The notes under the pieces: model-generated
The model's database searches: none
Told to the model about the DNA's origin: nothing
What the model saw: the letters and a program-made list of their open reading frames with translations, nothing else
Position numbers and translations under genes: made by a program
Assembly (NCBI RefSeq): GCF_001989615.1
Contig: NZ_CP019067.1
Location: forward strand, 186,001 to 250,000
Reading direction: 5' to 3'
Source: Halorientalis sp. IM1011
Lineage (GTDB): Archaea > Halobacteriota > Halobacteria > Halobacteriales > Haloarculaceae
Length of the DNA: 64,000 nt
In this document: positions 34,714 to 43,326 of the stretch, piece after piece
Layout: each line of letters starts with the position of its first letter
How positions within the stretch are numbered: the first letter of the stretch is position 1

Positions 34714-34824
34714 CTTTATCCCTCGTGCACAGAATCGGACAGTGTCAGGGGAGACGAAACGAGGAATAAAGGGACGACGACGGAGGAGCCCCTCAAGAGC
34801 TTTATTCCCCTCGTTCGAGAGGGG
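34714..34824. promoter_or_regulatory. Promoter with three CTTTATTCCCTCG-like repeats and a palindrome
   Basis: CTTTATCCCTCGT (34714-34726), its inverted relative ACGAGGAATAAAGGG (34759-34773) and CTTTATTCCCCTCGTT (34800-34815) recur upstream of the DUF5518 gene. The last copy serves as the TATA region, about 25 bases before the ATG. It runs into CCCCTC GTTCGA GAGGGG (34807-34824), a perfect 6-bp inverted repeat. This looks like a regulator-controlled promoter. Confidence 0.45.
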
Positions 34825-34828
34825 TAAC

Positions 34829-35200
34829 ATGGCACAAGACACGACGATGAACGCCCTGATCGGGGGCGTCGTCACGATCGTCCTCTCGTTCACCGGATTC
34901 TCACCGCTGATCGGCGGCGCGGTCGCGGGCTATCTGAACCAGCGCGACGGCGTACGAATCGGGGCGCTGGCCGGGGTGATCGCGCTCGTGCCGCTGATAC
35001 TCGTGTTCGCTTTCCTCGGGACCGTGTTCGCAGCATTCACTCCGTTCAGCGGGATGGGACCGGGGATGATGACCGGGATGGGCCTGATCGGTCTCTTCTT
35101 CGGGGCTTTCGTGTTCGCCTTCGCCGCGGCGATCATCGTCGGCCTGTCGGCGCTGGGCGGGTATATCGGTGAGTACCTCTACGAAGAGGACGTGCTCTGA
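34829..35200 (+). CDS. DUF5518 family membrane protein
   Basis: 123 residues with four hydrophobic segments. It begins MAQDTTMNALIGGVVTIVLS, and the motif PLIGGAVAGYLNQRDGVRIG matches the haloarchaeal DUF5518 family. A Gly/Met-rich loop (SGMGPGMMTGMGLIG) precedes the third helix. The function is unknown. The ATG at 34829 follows a TATA-like CTTTATTC by about 25 bases. It separates the ribosomal operon from the isoprenoid genes. Confidence 0.8.
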   Translation: MAQDTTMNALIGGVVTIVLSFTGFSPLIGGAVAGYLNQRDGVRIGALAGVIALVPLILVFAFLGTVFAAFTPFSGMGPGMMTGMGLIGLFFGAFVFAFAAAIIVGLSALGGYIGEYLYEEDVL

Positions 35201-35239
35201 ACCCGGTAGTTCCATTACCGAGGGGGGAAACGGACGGAT

Positions 35240-36232
35240 ATGGTCGTTTCCAGCGCACCGGGGAAGGTCTATCTCTTCGGGGAGCACGCGGTCGTATACG
35301 GTGAGCCGGCGGTGCCCTGCGCGATCGAGCGACGGGCGCGGGTGACCGTCGAGGAACGCGACGACGGGGCCCTGCGGGTCCACTCGACGGACCTCACACT
35401 CGACGGGTTCACGGTGGAGTACGAGGAGGCGACGGACGCCTCGGCCGACGTGGACGTGCCAGAGCAGCTGGTCGAGGCGGCCGTGGGCTACGTCGACGCG
35501 GCGGCCGCGCAGGCCCGCGACGCCGCGGACCGGCCCGACGCGGGCTTCGACATCACCATCGAGAGCGAGATTCCGCTCGGGGCGGGGCTGGGTTCCTCGG
35601 CCGCCGTGGTGGTCGCAGGGATCGACGCGGCGACCCGGGAACTCGGCGTCGAACTCAGTTCGAGGGAGATCGCCGAGCGCGCCTACCGGGTCGAACACGA
35701 GGTGCAGGACGGACAGGCCTCGCGGGCGGACACCTTCTGCTCGGCGGTCGGCGGCGCGGTCCGGGTCGAAGGCGACGACTGCCAGCCCATCCCGGACGTG
35801 CCGAACCTGCCCTTCGTCATCGGCTACGACGGCGGGGCCGGCGACACGGGCGAACTCGTGGCGGGCGTGCGCCGACTCAAGGAGGAGTACCCGTTCGCGG
35901 CCGACACCGTCGAGACCATCGGCGATCTCGTCCGGCAGGGCGAGCGGGCACTCGAAACCGGAGATCTCGAAGAACTCGGGCGGCTGATGGACTTCAATCA
36001 CGGCCTGCTGGAGGCACTGGGTGTCTCCTCGCGGTCGCTGGACGAGATGGTGTGGGCGGCCCGGGAGTCCGACGCGCTGGGGGCGAAACTGACCGGCGCG
36101 GGCGGCGGCGGGTGTATCGTCGTGCTGGACGAGACCGAAGAGGCGCGGACGGCGCTGTCCTATACCCCGGGCTGTGAGGAGACGTTCCGGGCAGAACTGG
36201 ACACCGAGGGCGTGCGCGTGGAGGAACGATGA
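35240..36232 (+). CDS. mvk: Mevalonate kinase
   Basis: 330 residues of the GHMP kinase family; it phosphorylates mevalonate for archaeal isoprenoid lipid synthesis. The motifs in order are SSAPGKVYLFGEHAVVYGEP (motif 1), the ATP loop PLGAGLGSSAAVVVAGI, and C-terminal KLTGAGGGGCIVVL (motif 3). Its stop overlaps the isopentenyl phosphate kinase ATG as ATGA, so the two are translationally coupled. Confidence 0.96.
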   Translation: MVVSSAPGKVYLFGEHAVVYGEPAVPCAIERRARVTVEERDDGALRVHSTDLTLDGFTVEYEEATDASADVDVPEQLVEAAVGYVDAAAAQARDAADRPDAGFDITIESEIPLGAGLGSSAAVVVAGIDAATRELGVELSSREIAERAYRVEHEVQDGQASRADTFCSAVGGAVRVEGDDCQPIPDVPNLPFVIGYDGGAGDTGELVAGVRRLKEEYPFAADTVETIGDLVRQGERALETGDLEELGRLMDFNHGLLEALGVSSRSLDEMVWAARESDALGAKLTGAGGGGCIVVLDETEEARTALSYTPGCEETFRAELDTEGVRVEER

Positions 36233-36978
36233 CGGTCGTCGTCAAACTCGGCGGAAGTGTCGTCACCGAGAAGGACGAACCGGAGACGCTCGACGAGGAG
36301 GCCATCGGGCAGGCGGCCGCAGCCGTCGCCGCCGCCGACGAGGCGGTCGTCGTCGTCCACGGTGGCGGGAGCTTCGGCCACCACCACGCGAGCAGCCACG
36401 GGGTCTCCCGGACCGACGGAACGCACGACGCCGTGGCTGTTCGGGAGATCCACGAGGCGATGAAGCGGTTGAACGACGCGATGGTCGACGCCCTCGCCGA
36501 CGCGGGCGTCCCAGCGGTCCCCGTCCACCCGCTGTCGGCCGGGAGCCGGGACGTAGATGGCGACCTCGACCTGCCGACCGGACAGGTCGCCACGATGCTC
36601 GGCGAGGGGTTCGTCCCGGTGTTGCACGGCGACGTGCTCGCCCACGCGGGCTCGGGTGCGACCATCGTCAGCGGCGACGAACTCGTCGTGGCGCTGGCGA
36701 CCGGCGTCGACGCCGACAGCGTGGGCCTCTGCTCGGCGGTCCCGGGCGTCCTCGACGCCGACGACGACGTGATCGACCGGATCGACGCGTTCGAGGAGGT
36801 AGCCGCGGTGCTGGGTGGGAGCGACGCCGCCGACGTGACCGGCGGGATGGCCGCGAAGGTCCGGACGCTGCTGGACCTGGACACACCGGCGTCGATCTTC
36901 GCGCTGGACGACCTCGAGGCCTTCTTCGAGGGAGACGAACCGGGAACGCTGGTCGCGGGCGGTGGCGGTGAAGGGTAG
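36229..36978 (+). CDS. ipk: Isopentenyl phosphate kinase
   Basis: 249 residues of the amino acid kinase fold. It begins VVVKLGGSVVTEKDEPETLD, with VVVHGGGSFGHHHASSHG, where the glycine loop and a His next to the phosphate identify the IPK family. It converts isopentenyl phosphate to isopentenyl diphosphate, the last step of the archaeal alternative mevalonate pathway. It is coupled to mevalonate kinase. Confidence 0.95.
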   Translation: MTVVVKLGGSVVTEKDEPETLDEEAIGQAAAAVAAADEAVVVVHGGGSFGHHHASSHGVSRTDGTHDAVAVREIHEAMKRLNDAMVDALADAGVPAVPVHPLSAGSRDVDGDLDLPTGQVATMLGEGFVPVLHGDVLAHAGSGATIVSGDELVVALATGVDADSVGLCSAVPGVLDADDDVIDRIDAFEEVAAVLGGSDAADVTGGMAAKVRTLLDLDTPASIFALDDLEAFFEGDEPGTLVAGGGGEG

Positions 36979-37079
36979 GAGCATCAAATCCCTCACCGCC
37001 GTGATAGTCCGTCGACCCCCGATGTGTGCGACATCCCTGCCACGGCGCGGCCTCGCACCGCCCGAAACGTGGCGTACTC

Positions 37080-37102
37080 TTATTGGTGATAGTTACCAAT
37101 AA
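37080..37102. promoter_or_regulatory. 8-bp inverted repeat over the promoter of an acidic membrane protein gene
   Basis: TTATTGGT (37080-37087), spacer GATAGTT, ACCAATAA (37095-37102) form a perfect inverted repeat ending seven bases before ATG 37110. The left arm lies where the TATA box of a leaderless gene is expected, so a bound protein would compete with TBP. It is a strong repressor-site candidate. Confidence 0.6.
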
Positions 37103-37109
37103 CAGCGAT

Positions 37110-38414
37110 ATGACAACTGTCAGAATCGTAGACGGGGCCAGGTACGGCTTCAGGATGGTCGGTCTCGTCTTCGGGCTACTGGTGATCAGCGGCGTCCTGT
37201 TCGCGCTGGGGGGCCTGCTGGCGACCGGCGGCGAACTGACGGTACAGGGTTCGCTGCTCGCCTTCGGACAGCCGGCGATGCTGGCCGCGGGTGGGTTCTT
37301 CGGACTGGCCGGCGTCGTGGTCCTCTACGCCGGATCCGTCGGGCTCGTCCACAAGCTGATCGCCGACAGCGTCACGGCCGGTTTCGAGAACGCGGAGGGG
37401 ACAGCCACGGGACCGGTCTCGGTGAGCGAGGATACCGCGAGTACGAGGGCGGAACAGACCGCCGAGTCCCCGTCCGAGTCCGGCACCACGACGACCTTCG
37501 ACCGCGACGAACGGGCACAGGAAGAACCGATCGCGGCCGACTCGTCGGCGGCAGAACCCGTCGTAGACGAGGGCGATCCAGCCGGGGAATCCGTGGCGGA
37601 GGGGACCGGTTCGGAGATCGATCCGGACACGGGGAAAGTCGAGCCGGAGTCGGTCGATCTGGTGGACGAGCCGACTCAGAAGCCGGGGCAGAGTCGGTCG
37701 TCGAGCGAACCTGCAGAGGACGCCGTCGAGGACAGCGTGGCCGACCCGGGCCCGGAGCCAGATCAGGCCGGATCGAGCGACGACAGGGACGAGACGGGTG
37801 GAACAGGTCGGACGGACGGCCAAGATACGGAACCTGTCGCCTTCGAACCGGAGGACGGTGCGGAAGCGATCAGCACTGCTCCGGAATCGACAGAGGAAGA
37901 AGGTGTGGAGCCAGTAGCGGCCGAATCAGCCACGGACGACGACCCGTCGGCCCCGGCGGACATCGACCGGGCGGTCACCGAGGCGACCGGGACCAGTCTC
38001 GACGAATCCGACGACGTGTCGACCGAACCGGTCGGGTCTGACGAGACGGCTGCCGAGACAGCCGAACCGACCGAAGTAACCGACGATCCGATCGAGAGAG
38101 CCGGCGAACCGGCCGTCGAGGGCGACAACGGCGCATCGGGAACCGACGACGACGCGGTGTCGGGGGCCACGGACGACACCGGGACCGACGAGACAGACGA
38201 TCCGTTCACCGAACCGGCCGTCGACGTCGACGAGGAGTCGTCGGAGACGGAGAAAGCCGACGTGATCGACCGGGCCTTCGAGCAGGAAGAAGACGCGGAC
38301 ATCGACGCGGACACGGTCATCGACGACGCCATCGAAGCGGGTGAAGTCGAGGACACCAGCGACGAACCCGGCGACTGGGAACCGCTCGACGAGAGCGACC
38401 TGAAGGACGACTGA
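37110..38414 (+). CDS. Two-helix membrane protein with very long acidic tail, unknown function
   Basis: 434 residues. Two hydrophobic helices (about 17-37 and 50-75) are followed by about 340 residues of low-complexity, Asp/Glu/Ser/Thr/Pro-rich sequence with almost no hydrophobic residues. A final helix-like segment reads KADVIDRAFEQEEDADIDAD and the end is EPLDESDLKDD. The tail should be disordered and negatively charged, on the cytoplasmic side if the N-terminus is inside. No family is recognised. The start ATG follows a perfect inverted repeat overlapping the TATA position. It does not resemble its metabolic neighbours. Confidence 0.7.
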   Translation: MTTVRIVDGARYGFRMVGLVFGLLVISGVLFALGGLLATGGELTVQGSLLAFGQPAMLAAGGFFGLAGVVVLYAGSVGLVHKLIADSVTAGFENAEGTATGPVSVSEDTASTRAEQTAESPSESGTTTTFDRDERAQEEPIAADSSAAEPVVDEGDPAGESVAEGTGSEIDPDTGKVEPESVDLVDEPTQKPGQSRSSSEPAEDAVEDSVADPGPEPDQAGSSDDRDETGGTGRTDGQDTEPVAFEPEDGAEAISTAPESTEEEGVEPVAAESATDDDPSAPADIDRAVTEATGTSLDESDDVSTEPVGSDETAAETAEPTEVTDDPIERAGEPAVEGDNGASGTDDDAVSGATDDTGTDETDDPFTEPAVDVDEESSETEKADVIDRAFEQEEDADIDADTVIDDAIEAGEVEDTSDEPGDWEPLDESDLKDD

Positions 38415-38417
38415 CGA

Positions 38418-39599
38418 TCAGAGGTCCAGTAACTCTTTGGCGATGATGTTGCGCTGAATCTCGCTGGTTCCTTCCCCGATCTGGTAGAGTTTCGCGTGGC
38501 GATACTGTCGCTCGACCGGGTAATCGCGGGTGTAGCCGTTGCCGCCGTGGAGTTGCATCGCGTCGCTGGCCACCTCCTCGGCGACCTCGGAGGCGTAGAG
38601 TTTGGCCATGCTGGCGAGTTTGGTGGGCTTCTCGTCGCGGTCGATGCGGGCGGCGGCGTCGTAGGTGAGCCGGCGGGCGTTCTCCACCTTGACCGCCATG
38701 TCGGCGAGTGTGTGCTGGACGGCCTGAAACTGCTCTAGCTTCCGGTCGAACTGGCTGCGCTCGCCGACGTAGTCGACGGCCTCGTCGAGACAGCGCTGGG
38801 CGATTCCCAGGGCCTGGGCGGCGATGCCGACCCGTTCTTCCTCGAAGAACTCCATGAGCTGGTAGAAGCCGGCGTCCTCGTAGCCGACGAGGTTCTCTTC
38901 CGGGACTCTGACGCCGTCGTAGCGGAGCTGGGCGGTGTCGGATGCGTTCCAGCCCATCTTGTGAATCTGGCTCTCGACCTCGAACCCGTCACGATCGGTC
39001 TCGACGATGATCGCCGAGATGCCGGCGTGACCCTCGACGCCCGTTCGGCACATCGTCAGGACGTAGTCGGCGATGGAGCCGTGCGTGATGAAGGTCTTCA
39101 CGCCGTCGATGACGTACTCGTCTCCGTCCTTCTCCGCGGCTACGCCGCTCCGTTCCGAGGCTGAAGCCTCGCGTTTCTCCGCCGTCGTCTCGATGCTCGC
39201 GGCGTCGCTCCCGTGCTCGGGTTCGGTGTTGCCGAGCGCGCCGATCAACTCGCCGGATGTGATCCCCTCCAGAATCCACTCTTTCTGTTCCTCGGTGCCG
39301 TACTCGGCGATCATCCGGGTGCCGAACTCGGTGCCGATGGCCGCGAGCATCCCGGCGTCGGCGCGCGCGATCTCCTCGGCGAAGATCGAGGCCTCGATCT
39401 GTCCCATCCCCGCGCCGCCGTACTCCTCGGGGATCGAGACGCCGATCAGACCGGCGTCGACGGCTGTCTCCCAGACCGCTTCGGGCCACTCGCCGCTCTC
39501 CTCGTGTTCGCGCGCGACGGGTTCGATCTCGTTCTCGGCGAACTCCCGGGCCGTCTGTCGCACGGCCCGCTGTTCCTCGGTCAGGGAGAAATCGATCAT
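38418..39599 (-). CDS. acd: Acyl-CoA dehydrogenase with palindromic in-frame insertion
   Basis: 393 residues, a short/medium-chain type FAD enzyme for the first step of beta-oxidation. It begins [20 protein letters not shown]. The signature block is [20 protein letters not shown], then [20 protein letters not shown]. The catalytic Glu is in [18 protein letters not shown]. Between ETTAEK and [13 protein letters not shown] it carries about 15 extra residues ([11 protein letters not shown]...), the product of a 45-base duplication-flanked palindromic insert (39130-39182). The location is a surface loop before a beta strand, so activity may be kept. It is divergent from the SDR gene, consistent with a shared fatty-acid role. 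Confidence 0.93.
   Translation of the reverse strand: MIDFSLTEEQRAVRQTAREFAENEIEPVAREHEESGEWPEAVWETAVDAGLIGVSIPEEYGGAGMGQIEASIFAEEIARADAGMLAAIGTEFGTRMIAEYGTEEQKEWILEGITSGELIGALGNTEPEHGSDAASIETTAEKREASASERSGVAAEKDGDEYVIDGVKTFITHGSIADYVLTMCRTGVEGHAGISAIIVETDRDGFEVESQIHKMGWNASDTAQLRYDGVRVPEENLVGYEDAGFYQLMEFFEEERVGIAAQALGIAQRCLDEAVDYVGERSQFDRKLEQFQAVQHTLADMAVKVENARRLTYDAAARIDRDEKPTKLASMAKLYASEVAEEVASDAMQLHGGNGYTRDYPVERQYRHAKLYQIGEGTSEIQRNIIAKELLDL
39130..39182. repeat. 45-bp palindromic insertion element inside acyl-CoA dehydrogenase gene
   Basis: TTCTCCGC occurs at 39130-39137 and again at 39175-39182, exactly 45 bases apart. The DNA between holds two stem-loops: GCGGC TAC GCCGC (39136-39148) and CGAGGCT GA AGCCTCG (39056+100 offset, i.e. 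39156-39171). The flanking copies and 15-codon length keep the reading frame, so this looks like a small mobile palindromic unit or a replication-slippage product. Confidence 0.6.
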
Positions 39600-39617
39600 G
39601 GGCCACCGACGACAGTA

Positions 39618-39629
39618 AGTGTGTTAACT
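39618..39629 (-). promoter_or_regulatory. Promoter element of acyl-CoA dehydrogenase gene (shared 12-mer)
   Basis: AGTTAACACACT on the minus strand is centred about 25 bases before the ATG and is identical to the promoter 12-mer of the esterase gene at 8005-8016. It probably contains the TATA box of a leaderless transcript. Confidence 0.5.
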
Positions 39630-39735
39630 GTTTCCGAGCCACAGGAACTGCCCACGAGTTCACTCCCCTGAGACACGAACACGTATCACAAGAAATTAGA
39701 AACTGATTTACCGTGTCTGGTCGGGAGTGTAGTGG

Positions 39736-40545
39736 ATGACAGGGTTCGATCCGACGCCGCCGAGTACGGAGCTGTTCGCCGACGACCTGCTGGCGGGTGA
39801 GACGGCGTTGATCACCGGCGGCGGGACGGGAATCGGCGAGGAGATCGCGCTGGCGATGGCAGACCACGGCGCGGACGTGGCCGTCGCCAGCCGTGACATG
39901 GATCACCTCGAACCGGTGGCCGATGCGATCGAGGAGAAGGGTCAGCAGGCCTGTGCGACGACGGTCGACGTGCGCGACGAGGACGAGGTCGACGCGATGA
40001 CCGAGACGGTGATCGACGAACTCGGCGATATTACGATCCTCGTCAACAACGCCGGCGCGAACTTCGTCACGCCCACGGAGGAGCTGTCGGCCAACGGCTG
40101 GCGCTCCGTGGTGGGAACCATCCTCGACGGCACGGCCTATTGCTCGTTTGCGGTCGGCGAGCACATGATCGACAACGGCGGCGGGTCGATCGTCACGATG
40201 GGCGCGACCAACTCCGTGTTCGGCGCGCCGTATCACGCCCACTCGGGGGCGGGCAAGGCGGGCGTCCACAACCTGATGCAGTCGCTTGCCAGCGAGTGGG
40301 CGAAGTTCGGGATCCGTGCGAACACGGTCGCACCGGGCATCATCGAGACCGAGGGGATCGCCGGCGCGGTCGGTGGATCCCTGCCCGACCAGTTGCTGGA
40401 GGACCTCGCTGCGGATCGGTTCGGCGAGCCCGCGGACTGCGTGCCGGTCGTCCTCTTTCTCGCGAGCCCCGCGGCGAGTTACGTGACGGGGAGTTACTAC
40501 GCGGTCGACGGCGGGCACCTGCTCCATCAGTCGCCGATGGGGTGA
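39736..40545 (+). CDS. SDR family oxidoreductase, 2,4-dienoyl-CoA reductase-like
   Basis: 269 residues of the short-chain dehydrogenase/reductase fold. The cofactor loop is ALITGGGTGIGEEIALAMA, and VNNAGANFV follows strand four. The usual catalytic YxxxK is replaced: in PYHAHSGAGKAGV the residue four before Lys is Ser, as in 2,4-dienoyl-CoA reductases (DECR), which use a different acid. SRD after strand two favours NADPH. A role in unsaturated fatty-acid oxidation fits its divergent neighbour, an acyl-CoA dehydrogenase. The alternative is a generic 3-oxoacyl reductase. ATG 39736 opens the frame after an AT-rich gap. Confidence 0.85.
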   Translation: MTGFDPTPPSTELFADDLLAGETALITGGGTGIGEEIALAMADHGADVAVASRDMDHLEPVADAIEEKGQQACATTVDVRDEDEVDAMTETVIDELGDITILVNNAGANFVTPTEELSANGWRSVVGTILDGTAYCSFAVGEHMIDNGGGSIVTMGATNSVFGAPYHAHSGAGKAGVHNLMQSLASEWAKFGIRANTVAPGIIETEGIAGAVGGSLPDQLLEDLAADRFGEPADCVPVVLFLASPAASYVTGSYYAVDGGHLLHQSPMG

Positions 40546-40570
40546 GGGCGAAAAAGCCGTCCAAACCCAA

Positions 40571-40841
40571 CAGTTTTAAAAGCGGGCGTCGAAGGCCTCC
40601 GTAACCGAGCGCACGGCCGCCCGGACTCGGACGCGGCGGCCGGCAACACATCGAGCGGTTCGGTGTGTCCGGAACGGGACGACTCCCGTCCGTCGTTGCG
40701 CGTCGTGGGCCCTCGGTCGGCCCGGCGACGCACGGAATCCGACGGCGGGTCGGGAGTCGCTAGCCCACGGACCAGAATCGCCTGTTTGCCGGTCACCGCG
40801 AGTCGACCGACTCCGCGGGGCCCGTCTCGGAAGCTACAACC
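40571..40841 (+). ncRNA. Long structured 5' leader of RNase J mRNA (or independent small RNA)
   Basis: CAGTTTTAAAAGC at 40571-40583 is a strong TATA-like box that predicts a transcript start near 40600, about 240 bases before the RNase J ATG, very long for this lineage. The leader holds a hairpin at 40700-40731 (GCGTCG, T bulge, GGGCC, loop CTCGGTC, GGCCC, GG bulge, CGACGC) and one at 40796-40818 (CCGC GAGTC GACC GACTC, C bulge, GCGG). ACACA (near 40645) can pair with TGTGT (near 40665). No open frame of coding character, SRP Alu or RNase P core motif was recognised. Confidence 0.55.
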
Positions 40842-42191
40842 ATGGAAATCGAAATCGCGACAATCGGCGGCTATCAGGAAGTCGGACGGCAGATGACTGC
40901 GGTGCGAGCGGGCGACGACGTCGTCGTCTTCGACATGGGTCTGAACCTCTCGAAGGTCCTGATCCACGACAACGTCGAAACCGAGCGGATGCACAGTCTC
41001 GACCTGATCGACATGGGCGCGATCCCGGACGACCGGGTCATGTCCGATCTGGAGGGTGACGTGAAGGCCATCGTGCCGACCCACGGCCACCTCGACCACA
41101 TCGGTGCCATCTCGAAGCTGGCTCACCGCTACGACGCGCCCATCGTGGCCTCGCCGTTCACCATCGAACTCGTCAAACAGCAGATCAAGGGCGAGGAGAA
41201 GTTCGGCGTCGAGAACGACCTCCAGAAGATGGAGGCCGGCGAGACGATGCAGATCGGCGAGCGCAACGAACTGGAGTTCGTCAACGTCACCCACTCGATC
41301 ATCGACGCGATCAACCCCGTGCTCCACACGCCCGAGGGCTCCATCGTCTACGGGCTGGACAAGCGGATGGATCACACGCCGGTCATCGGCGACCCCATCG
41401 ACATGAAGCGGTTCCGGGAGATCGCCCGCGAGGACGGCGGCGTCCTCTGTTACATCGAGGACTGTACCAACGCCGGCCGGAAGGGCCGCACGCCCTCCGA
41501 GTCCGTCGCCCGTCGCCACCTCAAAGACGTGATGTACAGCGTCGAGGACTACGACGGCGGCATCGTCGCGACCACGTTCTCCTCCCACATCGCCCGTGTG
41601 AGTTCGCTGGTCGAGTTCGCCGAGGACATCGGCCGCCAGCCCGTCCTGCTCGGGCGCTCGATGGAGAAGTACTCCGGCACCGCCGAGCGACTCGACTTCG
41701 TGGACTTCCCGGACGACCTCGGGATGTACGGCCACCGCAAGTCCGTCGACCGGACCTTCAAGCGAATCATGAACGAGGGCAAGGAGAACTTCCTGCCCAT
41801 CGTCACGGGTCACCAGGGCGAGCCGCGCGCGATGCTCACCCGGATGGGGCGGGGCGAGACGCCGTACGAACTGGAGAACGGCGACAAGGTCATCTTCTCG
41901 GCCCGAGTCATTCCGGAGCCGACGAACGAGGGCCAGCGCTACCAGAGCGAACGCCTGCTGGGCATGCAGGGTGCGCGTATCTACGACGATATCCACGTCT
42001 CGGGTCACCTCCGGCAGGAGGGCCACTACGAGATGCTGGACACGCTCCAGCCCCAGCACGTCATCCCGGCTCACCAGGACATGGAAGGGTTCGCACCGTA
42101 CGTGGACCTCGCGGAGAACATGGGGTACAACCTCGGGCGTGACCTGCACGTCACGCGCAACGGGAACCTGATCACGCTCGTCGACGAATGA
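40842..42191 (+). CDS. rnj: Ribonuclease J, archaeal type
   Basis: 449 residues of the beta-CASP metallo-beta-lactamase family. It begins [20 protein letters not shown]. The zinc motif is [11 protein letters not shown], and later [24 protein letters not shown] and [13 protein letters not shown] with IPAHQDM complete the beta-CASP site. Archaeal RNase J is mainly a 5'-3' exoribonuclease in RNA turnover and processing. Its stop overlaps the prenyl synthase ATG (ATGA). The adjacency of rnj to isoprenoid genes and gltX is conserved in many haloarchaea. Confidence 0.95.
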   Translation: MEIEIATIGGYQEVGRQMTAVRAGDDVVVFDMGLNLSKVLIHDNVETERMHSLDLIDMGAIPDDRVMSDLEGDVKAIVPTHGHLDHIGAISKLAHRYDAPIVASPFTIELVKQQIKGEEKFGVENDLQKMEAGETMQIGERNELEFVNVTHSIIDAINPVLHTPEGSIVYGLDKRMDHTPVIGDPIDMKRFREIAREDGGVLCYIEDCTNAGRKGRTPSESVARRHLKDVMYSVEDYDGGIVATTFSSHIARVSSLVEFAEDIGRQPVLLGRSMEKYSGTAERLDFVDFPDDLGMYGHRKSVDRTFKRIMNEGKENFLPIVTGHQGEPRAMLTRMGRGETPYELENGDKVIFSARVIPEPTNEGQRYQSERLLGMQGARIYDDIHVSGHLRQEGHYEMLDTLQPQHVIPAHQDMEGFAPYVDLAENMGYNLGRDLHVTRNGNLITLVDE

Positions 42192-43231
42192 CGACCCCAC
42201 GCGCCGACCGGGCGGCCGTCGAGGAGGCTATCGCCACGCGTCGCGAACTGGTCAACGACGCGATCCCCGAGCAACTCCCGATCATTCGCCCCGAGCGCCT
42301 CTACGAGGCGTCCCGGTACCTGCTGGACGCGGGCGGCAAGCGCCTGCGCCCGACGATCCTCCTCCTGGCCGCGGAGGCCATCGCCGACGCCGACCCGCTC
42401 GGCGAGGACTACCACGCCTTCCCCGCCCCGGACGGCCCCGTCGACGTGATGTCGGCGGCGGTCAGCATCGAGATCATCCAGTCGTTCACCCTCATCCACG
42501 ACGACATCATGGACGACGACGATATGCGTCGTGGCGTGCCAGCCGTCCACCGCGAGTACGACCTCGAAACCGCGATCCTCGCGGGCGACACGCTCTACTC
42601 GAAGGCCTTCGAGGTCATGCTGGAGACCGGCGCTCCGGCCGAGCGGTCGGTCAGGGCCCTGTCGGAACTGGCGACGACCTGTACGAAGATCTGTGAGGGA
42701 CAGGCCTTCGACATCGACTTCGAGTCCCGCAGCGCCGTCGAACCCGACGAGTATCTGGACATGGTGGAACTCAAGACCGCGGTGCTGTACGCCGCGGCCG
42801 CGGGGGTCCCCGCCATGCTGCTGGGCGACGACGACGCGGTCGACGCGCTCTACGGCTACGGCCTCGACATCGGTCGGGCCTTCCAGATCCAGGACGATCT
42901 GCTCGACCTGACGACGCCCAGTGAGAAACTCGGCAAGCAACGCGGGAGCGACCTGATCGAAGGCAAGAAGACGCTGGTGACGCTGCACGCCCGCGAACAC
43001 GGCGTCGACGTGGACGGACTGGTCGACGCGGACTCGGTGGAGGCGGTCGACGAGGCCGAGATCGAGGCCGCAGTCGGCGAGTTGCGCGAAGCGGGTAGCA
43101 TCGAGTACGCCCGCGAGACCGCCCACGACCTCATCCACAGCGGCAAATCCAACCTGGAAGTCCTCCCGGACAACCACAGCCGGGACCTGCTGGGCGGCAT
43201 CGCCGACTACCTGATCGAGCGAGAGTACTGA
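42188..43231 (+). CDS. idsA: Polyprenyl synthetase (geranylgeranyl/farnesyl diphosphate synthase)
   Basis: 347 residues. It makes the C20 (or C15/C25) prenyl chain for archaeal membrane lipids. The first Asp-rich motif is [15 protein letters not shown] and the second [38 protein letters not shown] binds isopentenyl diphosphate. The residues before the first Asp motif ([11 protein letters not shown]) lack bulky Phe/Tyr pairs at -5, which favours a C20 product, but this is inference. It is coupled to RNase J. Confidence 0.94.
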   Translation: MTTPRADRAAVEEAIATRRELVNDAIPEQLPIIRPERLYEASRYLLDAGGKRLRPTILLLAAEAIADADPLGEDYHAFPAPDGPVDVMSAAVSIEIIQSFTLIHDDIMDDDDMRRGVPAVHREYDLETAILAGDTLYSKAFEVMLETGAPAERSVRALSELATTCTKICEGQAFDIDFESRSAVEPDEYLDMVELKTAVLYAAAAGVPAMLLGDDDAVDALYGYGLDIGRAFQIQDDLLDLTTPSEKLGKQRGSDLIEGKKTLVTLHAREHGVDVDGLVDADSVEAVDEAEIEAAVGELREAGSIEYARETAHDLIHSGKSNLEVLPDNHSRDLLGGIADYLIEREY

Positions 43232-43326
43232 CCCGCCGATCCGGTCGGAACCCTGCGACGACGACCCACGCTGCGTGATAGCAGATCGACGACAGCTTTT
43301 CACCCACACCCGGCGTCGGGAGTCCC

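Noticed and set aside
40571-40841. SRP 7S RNA or RNase P RNA gene upstream of RNase J
   Set aside because: The conserved SRP GGAAG-type loop and the RNase P core sequences were not found, and the region is short for RNase P RNA.
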